Shown: one piece after another, positions 32,553-40,023 of the stretch
Layout of the letters: each line of letters opens with the position of its first letter
Position numbering within the stretch: the stretch's first letter is position 1
Source of the DNA: Myxococcales bacterium
GTDB taxonomy: Bacteria; Myxococcota_A; Polyangia; Palsa-1104; JAEUJZ01
Length of the DNA stretch: 45,757 nucleotides
Direction: 5' to 3'
Assembly (NCBI GenBank): GCA_016794365.1
Contig: JAEUKB010000076.1
Coordinates: 1-45,757, forward strand
Translations under genes and position numbers: made by a program
The notes under the pieces: model-generated
What the model was told of the DNA's origin: nothing
The model's input: the letters and a program-made list of their open reading frames with translations, nothing else
Database searches by the model: none

Positions 32553-33830
32553 TTGAGCAACTTGCCCGTGTCCGACGAGTCGCACTCACAAGACAGTTTG
32601 CCGGACCGTGGCGCTGCCGCCCGCTTGGATCAGACCGCGATTGCGATCTTTGACTCGCTGGCCGATGGTGTCGCGGTCTTTGCGCTCGATCACGCGCTGG
32701 TCTATCACAGCCCGAAGTTTGCCAAGCAGCTGCCGGATCTGACGGCTTCGCTGGCTGCGGGAAGTGTTCCGAGTGAGCTGGCGACGGCGCTGAAGAAGGT
32801 GAGCGCAGGCGCTTCGTCGGCGAGTCTGCTCGTTGAACAAGCGATTGCGGGCATGACGCCACGCTCGTGTGAGCTGCAAGTGCGGATGCTGCGTCTTTCG
32901 TCGCTGTCGCTGATCTTGACGACGGCGCGCGATGTGACCGAGCGCCTGATCCGAGAGCGAACGCAGCGTGAAAACGAGTCGCTGCTCGGTGCGATCTTGG
33001 AAACGTGCGGTGTGGGACTGTGTCTGTGGGATCACCGACATCGCTTCGTCAGCTGCAATCGCGCGTTCTGTGAGCTGACCGGCTTTCGTCCCGAAGAACT
33101 GGTCGGTCGTCCGCTCGCGAAGGTCTTGTCTACCGAGGAAATCGAGCGCGCGCAGACCCTGTTTTCGGAGCTACTTGGCGGCGGCAAAGGTCACAGCTCC
33201 GTCGCCAGCAGCATCGAGCTTCGCTGTCGTCGCAAAGATGGCAGCTTGGTCGATGTCTCGATCGCAGCGAGCGTGCTACTGCGCGACGAAGGTCGGCGCT
33301 TTGTCGTCGGCTCGGTGATGGATATTTCGGAACGGAAAGAAAAGCAGCTAGAGCTGATCGAGCGAGCGATCGAAGCGCAGCGCGAGGCGGAGAGCAAAAA
33401 CGAGCTGAACGCCGCGCTGTCGGAAAAGCTGGCGCTCATCGAGTCGCAGCATCAGCAGATTCTCGATCTGTCAGCACCGATCTTGGATGTCTTCGACGGT
33501 GTGCTGCTGTTGCCGGTGATCGGTTCGTTGGATGACGCGCGGGCCAGGACGATCACCGAGCGGCTGCTCTCGGCGTTGGTGTCGCATCGGTCGCGGCTGG
33601 TGCTGATCGATCTGACGGCGGTCGAGACGATGGATGAGACGAGCACGACGGCGCTTAAGCGGATGCTGACGGCGATCGAGATGCTCGGATCGCGACCGAT
33701 TGTGACGGGAATCAGCCCGCAGATCGCTCAGCTGCTGACCCAGCTTGGCGATCGCGGTGACATCCTGCGCAAGCTCGAGACGCTGCCCGATCTGAAAGCG
33801 GGCGTTCGGTACTGCCTCGCTCGACGCTGA
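32553..33830 (+). CDS. PAS-STAS protein (RsbR-like)
   Basis: A 425-residue cytosolic protein from a TTG at 32553. The N-terminal part holds a degenerate PAS-like domain (IAIFDSLADGVAVFALDHAL), then a canonical PAS domain (ILETCGVGLCLWDHRHRF through VVGSVMDISERKEKQ), a coiled coil, and a STAS domain from about residue 305 (QQILDLSAPILDVFDGVLLL, VLIDLTAVETMDETSTTALK). The ETMDETST loop offers phosphorylatable Ser/Thr residues. It resembles the protein at 20027 but with an extra sensor domain and no neighbouring ATPase gene, so it may join the same stressosome-like assembly. Confidence 0.85.
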   Translation: MSNLPVSDESHSQDSLPDRGAAARLDQTAIAIFDSLADGVAVFALDHALVYHSPKFAKQLPDLTASLAAGSVPSELATALKKVSAGASSASLLVEQAIAGMTPRSCELQVRMLRLSSLSLILTTARDVTERLIRERTQRENESLLGAILETCGVGLCLWDHRHRFVSCNRAFCELTGFRPEELVGRPLAKVLSTEEIERAQTLFSELLGGGKGHSSVASSIELRCRRKDGSLVDVSIAASVLLRDEGRRFVVGSVMDISERKEKQLELIERAIEAQREAESKNELNAALSEKLALIESQHQQILDLSAPILDVFDGVLLLPVIGSLDDARARTITERLLSALVSHRSRLVLIDLTAVETMDETSTTALKRMLTAIEMLGSRPIVTGISPQIAQLLTQLGDRGDILRKLETLPDLKAGVRYCLARR

Positions 33831-33874
33831 CCAGCCGGTTTCCGCGCAAGCCTTTACGGCGCGCAGGCTTGTTT

Positions 33875-33890
33875 TGTAATATTCATTACA
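33875..33890. promoter_or_regulatory. palindromic operator-like site over the start of the small gene
   Basis: TGTAATattcATTACA is a perfect 6-bp inverted repeat with a 4-bp spacer that ends at the first base of the ATG. A TAATAT -10-like hexamer (33877-33882) sits inside it. A regulator bound here would block both initiation and a leaderless start. Confidence 0.5.
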
Positions 33891-34009
33891 TGATTCCATT
33901 TGAAGAATTCGTTTCTGCCATCGAGAAGTACAAGCGTCGCAAAGAACAAGAGGCTGCGGCGGCACCTCCCGGTCGTCCGCGTCCCGAGCGACCGGCTCCG
34001 CCGCGCTAA
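33890..34009 (+). CDS. small protein, 39 residues
   Basis: An ATG at 33890 opens MIPFEEFVSAIEKYKRRKEQ followed by an Ala/Pro/Arg-rich tail (AAAAPPGRPRPERPAPPR) and TAA. The pattern is an amphipathic helix and a basic disordered tail. No ribosome-binding site is seen; the AT-rich palindrome directly before the ATG suggests a leaderless transcript. No family recognised. It could be a spurious frame, but the clean start context and the change from AT-rich to coding-like GC at the ATG favour a real gene. Confidence 0.5.
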   Translation: MIPFEEFVSAIEKYKRRKEQEAAAAPPGRPRPERPAPPR

Positions 34010-34054
34010 TTCCGCACGAGTTGCGAGCCGCCGTCCGGCTTGCGGGATTGCCTG

Positions 34055-34083
34055 TTTACGTCGCAAGGACAGGCGGCTATCTT
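34055..34083 (+). promoter_or_regulatory. sigma-70-like promoter next to the start of the EF-hand-like lipoprotein
   Basis: TTTACG (34055-34060) and TATCTT (34078-34083) are spaced by 17 bp, each matching the consensus at 4 of 6 positions. The ATG lies 4 nt beyond the -10 box, so the message would be leaderless or nearly so. Confidence 0.4.
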
Positions 34084-34087
34084 GACG

Positions 34088-34609
34088 ATGATGAAATCCG
34101 GCGTCAGAAGTCGTTCATCCTTTGTTCGCTGGGGCGCGCTGTTGCCTCTGCTTGCTGCGGGCTGTCTGGCGAGTACCAGTCCGACACCCAGCGCTACACC
34201 GACGGCACAGACGCGGCCTGAGCTAAGCTGTGAGCGTCAAGGTGCCGAGCGCATCGAGACAGCGAGCTATCGCGGCGGTAGCAAGCCCGACGTGCTGAAG
34301 GTGTTTCACAAAAACGCCGACGGCAATCCGCCGCTGTACATGTCTTGCAAGGAAGTGGACCTCAACGGCGACGGACGCAAGGACATGCTCCAGTATCTCG
34401 ACAAGTTCGGGCGCAAGCTTCGCGAGGAGTTTGACCACGACAAAGACGGGCTGGCGGATCAGAAGTCGTATTACGAAGCAGGTGTGATGGTGCGCGACGA
34501 GCACGACAGTGACTCTGACGGCAAGATCGATCTGATCGAGCACTATCAAGACGGCAAGCGGGTGCGCCTGGAGCGTGTGAGCGTCGCTCCGTCATCGACG
34601 GCCAAGTAG
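34088..34609 (+). CDS. lipoprotein with calcium-binding-like Asp repeats
   Basis: A 173-residue lipoprotein; the ATG at 34088 (or the adjacent one at 34091) gives a signal peptide ending in LLAAGC. A Thr/Pro linker follows. Four acidic loops are visible: KNADGNPPLYMS, DLNGDGRKDML, DHDKDGLADQK and DSDSDGKIDLIEHY. They resemble thrombospondin type 3 or dockerin/EF-hand-like Ca2+ loops (DxDxDG). Probably an envelope calcium-binding protein of unknown partner. Confidence 0.75.
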   Translation: MMKSGVRSRSSFVRWGALLPLLAAGCLASTSPTPSATPTAQTRPELSCERQGAERIETASYRGGSKPDVLKVFHKNADGNPPLYMSCKEVDLNGDGRKDMLQYLDKFGRKLREEFDHDKDGLADQKSYYEAGVMVRDEHDSDSDGKIDLIEHYQDGKRVRLERVSVAPSSTAK

Positions 34610-34685
34610 TTCCCCGCAAGAAGTCCCCGCTGGCCGAAAAACCCGGCTAGTATCTGCGCCGCTTTGTAATCCTTCCGAGGTCCAG

Positions 34686-35069
34686 ATGTCCGACACGACG
34701 ACAAGCGGTATTCGCGTCCAGGTAGAGACGCGCTATGCACCGGAGCGCTCGCAGCCCGAGGCGCGGATGCATTTTTTCGTCTACACCATCACGATCAGCA
34801 ACCACGGAACCGAGCCCGCGCAGCTGCTCAGCAGGCACTGGATCATCACCGACGCGACGCAGCACGTTGAAGAGGTTCGCGGCCCTGGTGTCGTCGGTCA
34901 GCATCCGTTCCTGCGTCCCGGTGAAAGCTACACCTATTCGTCAGGCTGCATGCTGCGCACCGAGTTTGGCACGATGGAAGGCTCGTATCAGATGGTGCGG
35001 CCCGACGGAACGACGTTCGATGCGCAGATCGCGCCGTTTCTTTTGGCGCTGCCTCACGCGGTGAACTGA
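34686..35069 (+). CDS. apaG: ApaG family protein
   Basis: A 127-residue single-domain FN3-like protein with the ApaG signatures FFVYTITISNHGTEPAQLLS, RHWIITDAT, EEVRGPGVVGQHPFLRPGES, YTYSSGC and GTMEGSYQMV, and a final IAPFLLALPH. ApaG proteins have been linked to Co2+ resistance and Mg2+ homeostasis; the biochemical role is unsettled. ATG at 34686 with a GAGG upstream. Its stop codon overlaps the murI start by one base. Confidence 0.93.
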   Translation: MSDTTTSGIRVQVETRYAPERSQPEARMHFFVYTITISNHGTEPAQLLSRHWIITDATQHVEEVRGPGVVGQHPFLRPGESYTYSSGCMLRTEFGTMEGSYQMVRPDGTTFDAQIAPFLLALPHAVN

Positions 35070-35917
35070 TGCCGACGGCAGATCGCAGTCGTCCCATCGG
35101 TGTGTTCGACTCTGGCGTCGGTGGGCTCACGGTGGTGTCGGCGGTGCTGTCACGTCTGCCGAGCGAGCGAATCGTCTATCTGGGCGACACCGCACGAGTT
35201 CCGTATGGAACCCGCAGCGCTCAGACGGTGCTCAAGTACTCACGCAATGCGGCACGGTTTCTGCTTCGCCATGATGTCAAGCTGCTGCTGATTGCGTGCA
35301 ACACCGCGTCTGCGGCGGCGCTGCCCGGTCTTCGATCAGAGCTTTCCGTCGGTGTACTTGGCGCAGTCGAACCCGGTGCCGAAGCGGCGGCGCAGGTCAC
35401 TCAGTCGGGTGAAGTCGGGGTGCTGGGGACGCTGGCGACGATTCGGTCCGGTGCCTATGAGCGCGCGCTGCTGGCGCTGCGTCCGTCGCTCAAGATTCAC
35501 CTTCAGCCGTGTCCACTGCTGGTTCCTCTCGTCGAAGAAGGCTGGAATGATCCAAGCGATCCGGTCAGCGAGCTGGTGGTTCGTCGCTATTTGACGGATC
35601 TGCGAGAGCGTGCGCCGAACCTGGATACGCTGGTCCTGGGCTGCACGCACTATCCGCTGCTTCGTCCGACGCTGGCTCAGGTTGCTTGCGAGCTGTGGGG
35701 TCACAGTGTCAGCCTCGTCGATTCGGCGGAAGTGATGGCACAGGCGACGGAGCGGCTGCTGTCACAGCAAGGACTGCTTCTGCCCAAGTCGCCCGAGACG
35801 GAGCTTCATCCGACGGAGCGACTGCGCTGCTTTGTCACCGATGAAGCGCGTGTGGCGGATGTCGCGGCGCGGTTTCTCGGTCAGAAGCTGCCGCAGGTCG
35901 AGCTGGTGGATCTGTAA
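35069..35917 (+). CDS. murI: glutamate racemase
   Basis: A 282-residue Asp/Glu racemase that makes D-glutamate for peptidoglycan. Motifs: IGVFDSGVGGLTVVSAVL, YLGDTARVPYG, first catalytic Cys in LIACNTASAAALP, VLGAVEPGAEAA, and second catalytic Cys in LVLGCTHYPLLRP. Length is typical. It is translationally coupled to apaG. Confidence 0.95.
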   Translation: MPTADRSRPIGVFDSGVGGLTVVSAVLSRLPSERIVYLGDTARVPYGTRSAQTVLKYSRNAARFLLRHDVKLLLIACNTASAAALPGLRSELSVGVLGAVEPGAEAAAQVTQSGEVGVLGTLATIRSGAYERALLALRPSLKIHLQPCPLLVPLVEEGWNDPSDPVSELVVRRYLTDLRERAPNLDTLVLGCTHYPLLRPTLAQVACELWGHSVSLVDSAEVMAQATERLLSQQGLLLPKSPETELHPTERLRCFVTDEARVADVAARFLGQKLPQVELVDL

Positions 35918-35938
35918 CACTCCGTCGCAGCGCAGCTG

Positions 35939-36148
35939 TTACAGCGCTTCTTGCGGCAGCGGTTCCCGATCCCAGACCGTCTGACAGCCGAGGCAGCGCC
36001 AGCGCAGCGGCGGCTTAGCATCGACTCCCACCGACGGATACACCGGCAGACGAAAGCGACTGTGCGACTGGCTCTGCGGGATGACTTCTTTGACGATCTC
36101 GCCGTGGCAGATCTCGCCGGAAAACGCGGTGATGGCAATGTGTCGCAT
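35939..36148 (-). CDS. small zinc-binding-like protein
   Basis: A 69-residue protein whose ATG lies 3 bp after the stop of the flavoprotein gene. It begins MRHIAITAFSGEICHGEIVK and ends with a possible metal site WRCLGCQTVWD; with the earlier Cys-His (ICHG) this could form a four-ligand zinc site. No family recognised. Its coupling to the reductase suggests a related role. Confidence 0.6.
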   Translation of the reverse strand: MRHIAITAFSGEICHGEIVKEVIPQSQSHSRFRLPVYPSVGVDAKPPLRWRCLGCQTVWDREPLPQEAL

Positions 36149-36151
36149 GGC

Positions 36152-36868
36152 TTAGTCGAAGAAGGCTTCGGTGCGGATTTGACGCTTGCGCTCGACGCCA
36201 CGCGACAGCAGCGCGGCTTTGCATTCCTCGATCATCTGACCGTTGCCGCACAGATAGAACGTCGGACGCTGGAGCGACGGTAGCTGCTCGATCACTGGCG
36301 GTACGATGCGACCACGCTCTCGCCAAAATCCCCGAGGCTGGGACAGATAAATGTGCGTGGTAAGGCGCGGGTTCTTGGTCGTCAGCGACGCTAGCTCAGC
36401 TTGCCAGAACAGATCTTCTTCGTGACGAAGACCCCAGAACAGCTCGACGCGGCCTGTCTCTGGTCGGGCGAGCGTTTCCAGCAGCATCGGCCAGATGGGT
36501 GCAATGCCGGTTCCCGTCGCGACATAGACGACATCGCCGGGATGCGACAGATCGTTGACGAAAAAGCCCATCGGTCCGGTGAACGTCACTTCATCGCCGG
36601 TCTGAAGGCTGGCAAAGAAGCGCGAACCGACGCCATCTTCGAGGATTCGCAGGACCAGACGAAGCTCGCCACGCTGCTCGGGAGACGATGCGATCGAGTA
36701 GCTGCGCAGCGCCGCGTTGCCATCGGCATCTTCTCCGACGCGCATCGATAGAAACTGACCGGGACGGAAGGTCAGCTCGGGCTCTTGGTGCGCAAAGATG
36801 TATTCCACCGTCTGATTCGCGAGCGGGCGACGAGACTGTAAGCGGGCGTGATGGATTCTGTTTTGCAC
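36152..36868 (-). CDS. ferredoxin-NADP+ reductase-like flavoprotein
   Basis: A 238-residue FAD/NAD(P)H oxidoreductase from a GTG at 36868. FAD domain: FRPGQFLSMRV and LRSYSIASSP (Arg-x-Tyr-Ser flavin motif), then GVGSRFFASLQTGDEVTFTG. Nucleotide domain: VVYVATGTGIAPIWPML, ELFWGLRHEEDLFW, and FYLCGNGQMIEECKAAL. No iron-sulfur or other fused domain. It passes electrons between NAD(P)H and a ferredoxin-like or other partner that cannot be named here. Divergent from the next gene with only 18 bp between start codons. Confidence 0.88.
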   Translation of the reverse strand: MQNRIHHARLQSRRPLANQTVEYIFAHQEPELTFRPGQFLSMRVGEDADGNAALRSYSIASSPEQRGELRLVLRILEDGVGSRFFASLQTGDEVTFTGPMGFFVNDLSHPGDVVYVATGTGIAPIWPMLLETLARPETGRVELFWGLRHEEDLFWQAELASLTTKNPRLTTHIYLSQPRGFWRERGRIVPPVIEQLPSLQRPTFYLCGNGQMIEECKAALLSRGVERKRQIRTEAFFD

Positions 36869-36886
36869 GGGTGGTAACGTAACGGC

Positions 36887-37759
36887 ATGTTGCGATCTCG
36901 TCGAGTGTTGGCTGCACTGACCCTGCTGATTGCGTGGCAGGGCGGCTGTGAAAAACGTAACCGTGCGGTGCCTCCTGCGCCGCCTAGCTTGCCGCCGATG
37001 ACGGCTTCGGCTGCGCGTGAACCTGCGGTGCCTGCGCAAAAGCCTCCGGCGATGCCTGCGGGTCATGCCGAGCTGCTGCACGGGGTCCAAGGTGTGCCTC
37101 CTGCGCAGCCGATTCCGACGGCTAGCTCTGCGACGGTGCTGGCCAGCGGTGTGATCAAGATTGCCGACGCGGTCAAAGACAAGGTCAAGATGGGCGCAAC
37201 CATCTTTGTGTCGGGACGCGGTGTGTCCGCGAGCGGTCAGCCGGGCATGGTGCTGCTCGCGAAGAAGCTGATGGTGAATCACTCGGAAATTCCGTTCGAG
37301 CTAACCGCCGATGATCTGATGGGAATGGGCGGAGCACCGACGGGACCGATCCTGATTGCGGTGCGTGTCGATCAAGACGAAGACGCGAGCACCAAGCAGC
37401 CGGGCGATGTCGAAGGACAGCTCGGGCCGGTGACGCTGCCCGCGAAGGCGCTTCAAGTCGTGCTCAGCACGGTGCGCAAAGAAGGCGCAGGTCCGCCGAT
37501 TGATACGACGTTCGGTCACGGCGGAGCGATGCCAGCGGGCCACGGTGAGATGCCAGCGGGTCACGGTGAGATGCCAGCGGGTCACGGTGAGCTGCCTCCC
37601 GGGCACATTCCGGTTCCTGGTGCCGGAGCCGGAGCCAAAGAACCGCAGCTGCCGCCCGGTCACATTCCTGTCTCGGGAACCAAGCCTGCGCCGACTGGTG
37701 CTGCGTCGCCCGCGCCACTGCCCAAAGCGCAAGGTCCAAAGCCAGCCGGTCATCCGTAG
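36887..37759 (+). CDS. lipoprotein with His-Gly-rich repeat tail
   Basis: A 290-residue lipoprotein from an ATG at 36887; the signal peptide ends in WQGGC. A Pro/Ala linker is followed by a folded middle (about 90-205; GVIKIADAVKDKVKMGATIF, VDQDEDASTKQPGD) reminiscent of the second half of c-type cytochrome biogenesis CcmH/I-type lipoproteins, but not conclusive. The C-terminal ~85 residues consist of repeats: three of MPAGHGE, plus LPPGHIPV twice. The regularly spaced His could bind Cu, Ni or Zn ions. Six such GH units are visible, one also at residues 57-60. Confidence 0.65.
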   Translation: MLRSRRVLAALTLLIAWQGGCEKRNRAVPPAPPSLPPMTASAAREPAVPAQKPPAMPAGHAELLHGVQGVPPAQPIPTASSATVLASGVIKIADAVKDKVKMGATIFVSGRGVSASGQPGMVLLAKKLMVNHSEIPFELTADDLMGMGGAPTGPILIAVRVDQDEDASTKQPGDVEGQLGPVTLPAKALQVVLSTVRKEGAGPPIDTTFGHGGAMPAGHGEMPAGHGEMPAGHGELPPGHIPVPGAGAGAKEPQLPPGHIPVSGTKPAPTGAASPAPLPKAQGPKPAGHP

Positions 37760-37961
37760 CGCGGACGGTTGCTGTCAGATGAGCGATCGCCAGGCAGGAT
37801 CGCGGCTTGGATCGTCAGGGACTGCGCGCGGGCGTAGAAGCGAATGTTTGGGCGACTCTGGCGTCGATACTGGCGATGTTTTGGTCGCGGCGTTAGCTTA
37901 ATCGGTAGAGCGAGCCGCAGCGGCAGCATCTGTTACAAAGACAGCGAAGAAGAGGAAAACC

Positions 37962-38867
37962 ATGACGGTCACTTCATCAACTCGGATGAGCCTCGCGCTT
38001 GCAGGTCTGCTTTGGGCGTCGGGCTGTGTGACGGTTCCTCGGCCTGTGCCGGTGGCTTCGCAGCCGCTCGCGTCGGTGCAGGTTGCGGGCGTGTCGGTCC
38101 ATGTGCCTCGGCTCGATCCGGGAGACTATCCAGGCGATGTGCTGGAGGTCATGACGCCGGTGTTGGTGGTGATCGAAAACCGCTCAAACACCGAGATCTT
38201 GGTCAATCCCGACAGCTTCGTGCTGGTGGGCTCAGGCGGTGTTCAGTACACGCCTCTGCGGGCAGAGCAGCTTGCGCTCAAAGACGCTGCGCCGACATCG
38301 AGTGAGCCGGTGGAAGGCCAAGTGCTTCTGGCCTGGCGCGGTGGTGGCGGCGGTGGTCGAGTCGGCAGTGCTCCGAGCTTTTCGGGCGTACGCAGCGCGC
38401 CGGTCTATCGCGGACCGAGCGGCGGTGGCGTTCATGTGGGGGCTCCGGCACCTCGCTTCGGGGGCGGTAGCTATCACAGCCCGAGCACCTACGGACGACC
38501 GGGTTATTACGGCGGTTCGTTCGGGCGCTCGGGGTATTACGGACGACCTGGCTATTACGCGAGGCAGTGGTGGGGCTGGAACTATCCGTGGCTGTGGGGC
38601 GCGGGCTGGGGCCTGAGCTGGTACGGCAGTCCGTGGTGGTGGCAAAACCAGGGCTACTCGACGTGGACGCGCTCGGATGCGGCGCAGATGGCGCTTCCTG
38701 CGGGACGGCTGCCGCCAGGAGGCCGAACGGGCGGATTTTTGTACTTCCCGAAGCTGCCCGGTGGGGAAGGCACCTCGCTGGTGCTGGCCTGGCAGCTGCG
38801 TGATGCGAGCGGTCAGCAGGTGCTCGGCGATGTCCAGGTTCCGCTGGAGCTTTCGGAGCAGCAATAG
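37962..38867 (+). CDS. lipoprotein with Gly/Tyr/Trp-rich low-complexity region
   Basis: A 301-residue lipoprotein from an ATG at 37962 with GAGGAAAACC upstream and lipobox ASGC. An N-terminal beta domain (VLVVIENRSNTEILVNPDSF) resembles DUF4352-like immunoglobulin folds. Residues about 120-225 are extremely rich in Gly, Tyr, Trp, Ser and Arg (GRPGYYGGSFGRSGYYGRPG, WWGWNYPWLWG). A final strand-rich part (GGFLYFPKLPGGEGTSLVLA) returns to the Ig-like pattern. Next gene starts one base after its stop. Aromatic surface lipoprotein of unknown role. Confidence 0.7.
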   Translation: MTVTSSTRMSLALAGLLWASGCVTVPRPVPVASQPLASVQVAGVSVHVPRLDPGDYPGDVLEVMTPVLVVIENRSNTEILVNPDSFVLVGSGGVQYTPLRAEQLALKDAAPTSSEPVEGQVLLAWRGGGGGGRVGSAPSFSGVRSAPVYRGPSGGGVHVGAPAPRFGGGSYHSPSTYGRPGYYGGSFGRSGYYGRPGYYARQWWGWNYPWLWGAGWGLSWYGSPWWWQNQGYSTWTRSDAAQMALPAGRLPPGGRTGGFLYFPKLPGGEGTSLVLAWQLRDASGQQVLGDVQVPLELSEQQ

Positions 38868-39449
38868 ATGAACCGACTGGCTTCGCTGCTCTGTTCGCTG
38901 CTGTTTGTGCTGTCGATCAGCTGTCAGTCCAGTTCGCGCAATCCCGACGCGCTGTGGATCAACTATCTCCAGAGCGAGCTAAACCTGGTGCTGGTCGATC
39001 ACGAGCCGCCCCCTTTTTGAGGACCTGGTGTGAGGGCCGGTGGCTCTCCTTCAACGCTTGAAGCGGCGTATGTGCTTCGGGAAAGCATTCCAGCCGGACG
39101 CTGGGATCTGATTGGTGATGGACTGCTGCTGGGAAACGGCGTCAGCAAGATGCGTGTACGCTTTGAAGTGCGCGTCCGCAAAGCCTCAGTCAGCGACGAC
39201 AGCTCCGATCAGATCTTGTTCACGGTGGAAAACGTGTTCATGCGCGATCCGGCCAATCCGCTGTACGCGGTGCCGTTTCAGACGCAGGTCGATGGTCTGG
39301 CTGGCAATGCCGACTCGGGAGACAAGCTCATCTTGCGCTTTACCGGTCTGGCTGCCGACAGCGACATCGGTGCGATGTACATTCCAAACTCCGACGGAAC
39401 CCTGCGCGGAGGCCGGATTCCTCGGATTCAGCTTCCGCAGGTGCCGTAA
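38868..39449 (+). pseudogene. lipoprotein gene split by an in-frame TGA
   Basis: From the ATG at 38868 the frame encodes a signal peptide with lipobox (LSISC) and INYLQSELNLVLVDHEPPPF, then TGA at 39018-39020, and continues in the same frame through GPGVRAGGSPSTLEAAYVLR to a TAA at 39447, giving about 193 codons in all. The second part is a plausible beta-rich domain (KMRVRFEVRVRKASVSDDSS, KLILRFTGLAADSD). The second part alone could start at GTG 39030 but would lack a signal peptide. No frameshift is needed, so this is a nonsense change, a sequencing error after the T5 run, or readthrough. Shares orientation with the gene before it. Confidence 0.7.
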
Positions 39450-39469
39450 CAGCCCGGCTCGGACCTGCG

Positions 39470-39865
39470 CTAGATCTCGTCGATCTGACCGTTTCCATCG
39501 GTGCGGCTGGATTCTGCGTCGGGACTACACTCTGCGACGACCCAGTCGAGATACGCTTGATTCACCGAATCGACGGACAGACGGACGATCTCGGGCACAT
39601 CGTAGGGATGCAGCTCGGTCAGACGAGCAACCAGCTCGGGATAGCGCTCTGCCGTCGATTTGAACATGCAGACCACTTCGCGGTTGGACACGACCTCACC
39701 TTGCCAGTGATAGATCGACGCGACTTCTCGCACTTGGTTGACACAGGCGCACAGGCGCTCGTGAAGGAGCGTGTGTGCGACCTCGCCCCACTCGCTGCCG
39801 CTTGGAAACGTACACAGGACGATGACCAGCTCGGAACCATTCGCAACGGGAAGTGCAACAGCCAT
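39470..39865 (-). CDS. cutA: CutA family divalent-cation tolerance protein
   Basis: A 131-residue protein with the CutA pattern: LVIVLCTFPSGSEWGEVAHT, LLHERLCACVNQVREVASIY, HWQGEVVSNREVVCMFKSTA, and the signature ELHPYDVPEIVRLSVDSVNQ followed by AYLDWV. CutA forms trimers and was linked to copper tolerance; its molecular role is unsettled. The last ~18 residues (PDAESSRTDGNGQIDEI) extend beyond the usual end. Confidence 0.94.
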   Translation of the reverse strand: MAVALPVANGSELVIVLCTFPSGSEWGEVAHTLLHERLCACVNQVREVASIYHWQGEVVSNREVVCMFKSTAERYPELVARLTELHPYDVPEIVRLSVDSVNQAYLDWVVAECSPDAESSRTDGNGQIDEI

Positions 39866-39871
39866 TCATCC

Positions 39872-39877
39872 AGTATA
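39872..39877 (-). promoter_or_regulatory. -10 box 6 nt before cutA
   Basis: TATACT on the minus strand with 6 nt between it and the ATG at 39865. A TTCGTA at 17-bp spacing is a poor -35. No Shine-Dalgarno is seen. Confidence 0.45.
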
Positions 39878-40006
39878 CGGGCAGTGCGCAACGATACGAA
39901 AGCGCAGCGAGTCTTTAGATAGAACGTGTGAGATTCCTCCCGAAGACGGAACAATCTGTTTTCCCTATGACAAATTGCGCAAACTATCTCGGCAAAAAGC
40001 AAAAAT

Positions 40007-40015
40007 TGGTATAAT
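40007..40015 (+). promoter_or_regulatory. extended -10 promoter of the Thg1-like gene (leaderless)
   Basis: A perfect extended -10, TGgTATAAT, in an AT-rich stretch, with 8 nt to the ATG at 40024. Transcription starting about 7 nt after the box would begin one or two bases before the start codon. Confidence 0.6.
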
Positions 40016-40023
40016 CACGAACA

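Noticed and set aside
37893..37911. tRNA-like D-arm (ttagcttaatcggtagagc)
   Set aside because: The D-stem and loop fit, but no anticodon stem with a 7-base loop, no T-arm (GTTCGANTC) and no acceptor partner follow.
39018..39020. TGA as selenocysteine or frameshift site
   Set aside because: No selenocysteine machinery or family precedent is visible, and the frame is the same on both sides so no shift is involved.
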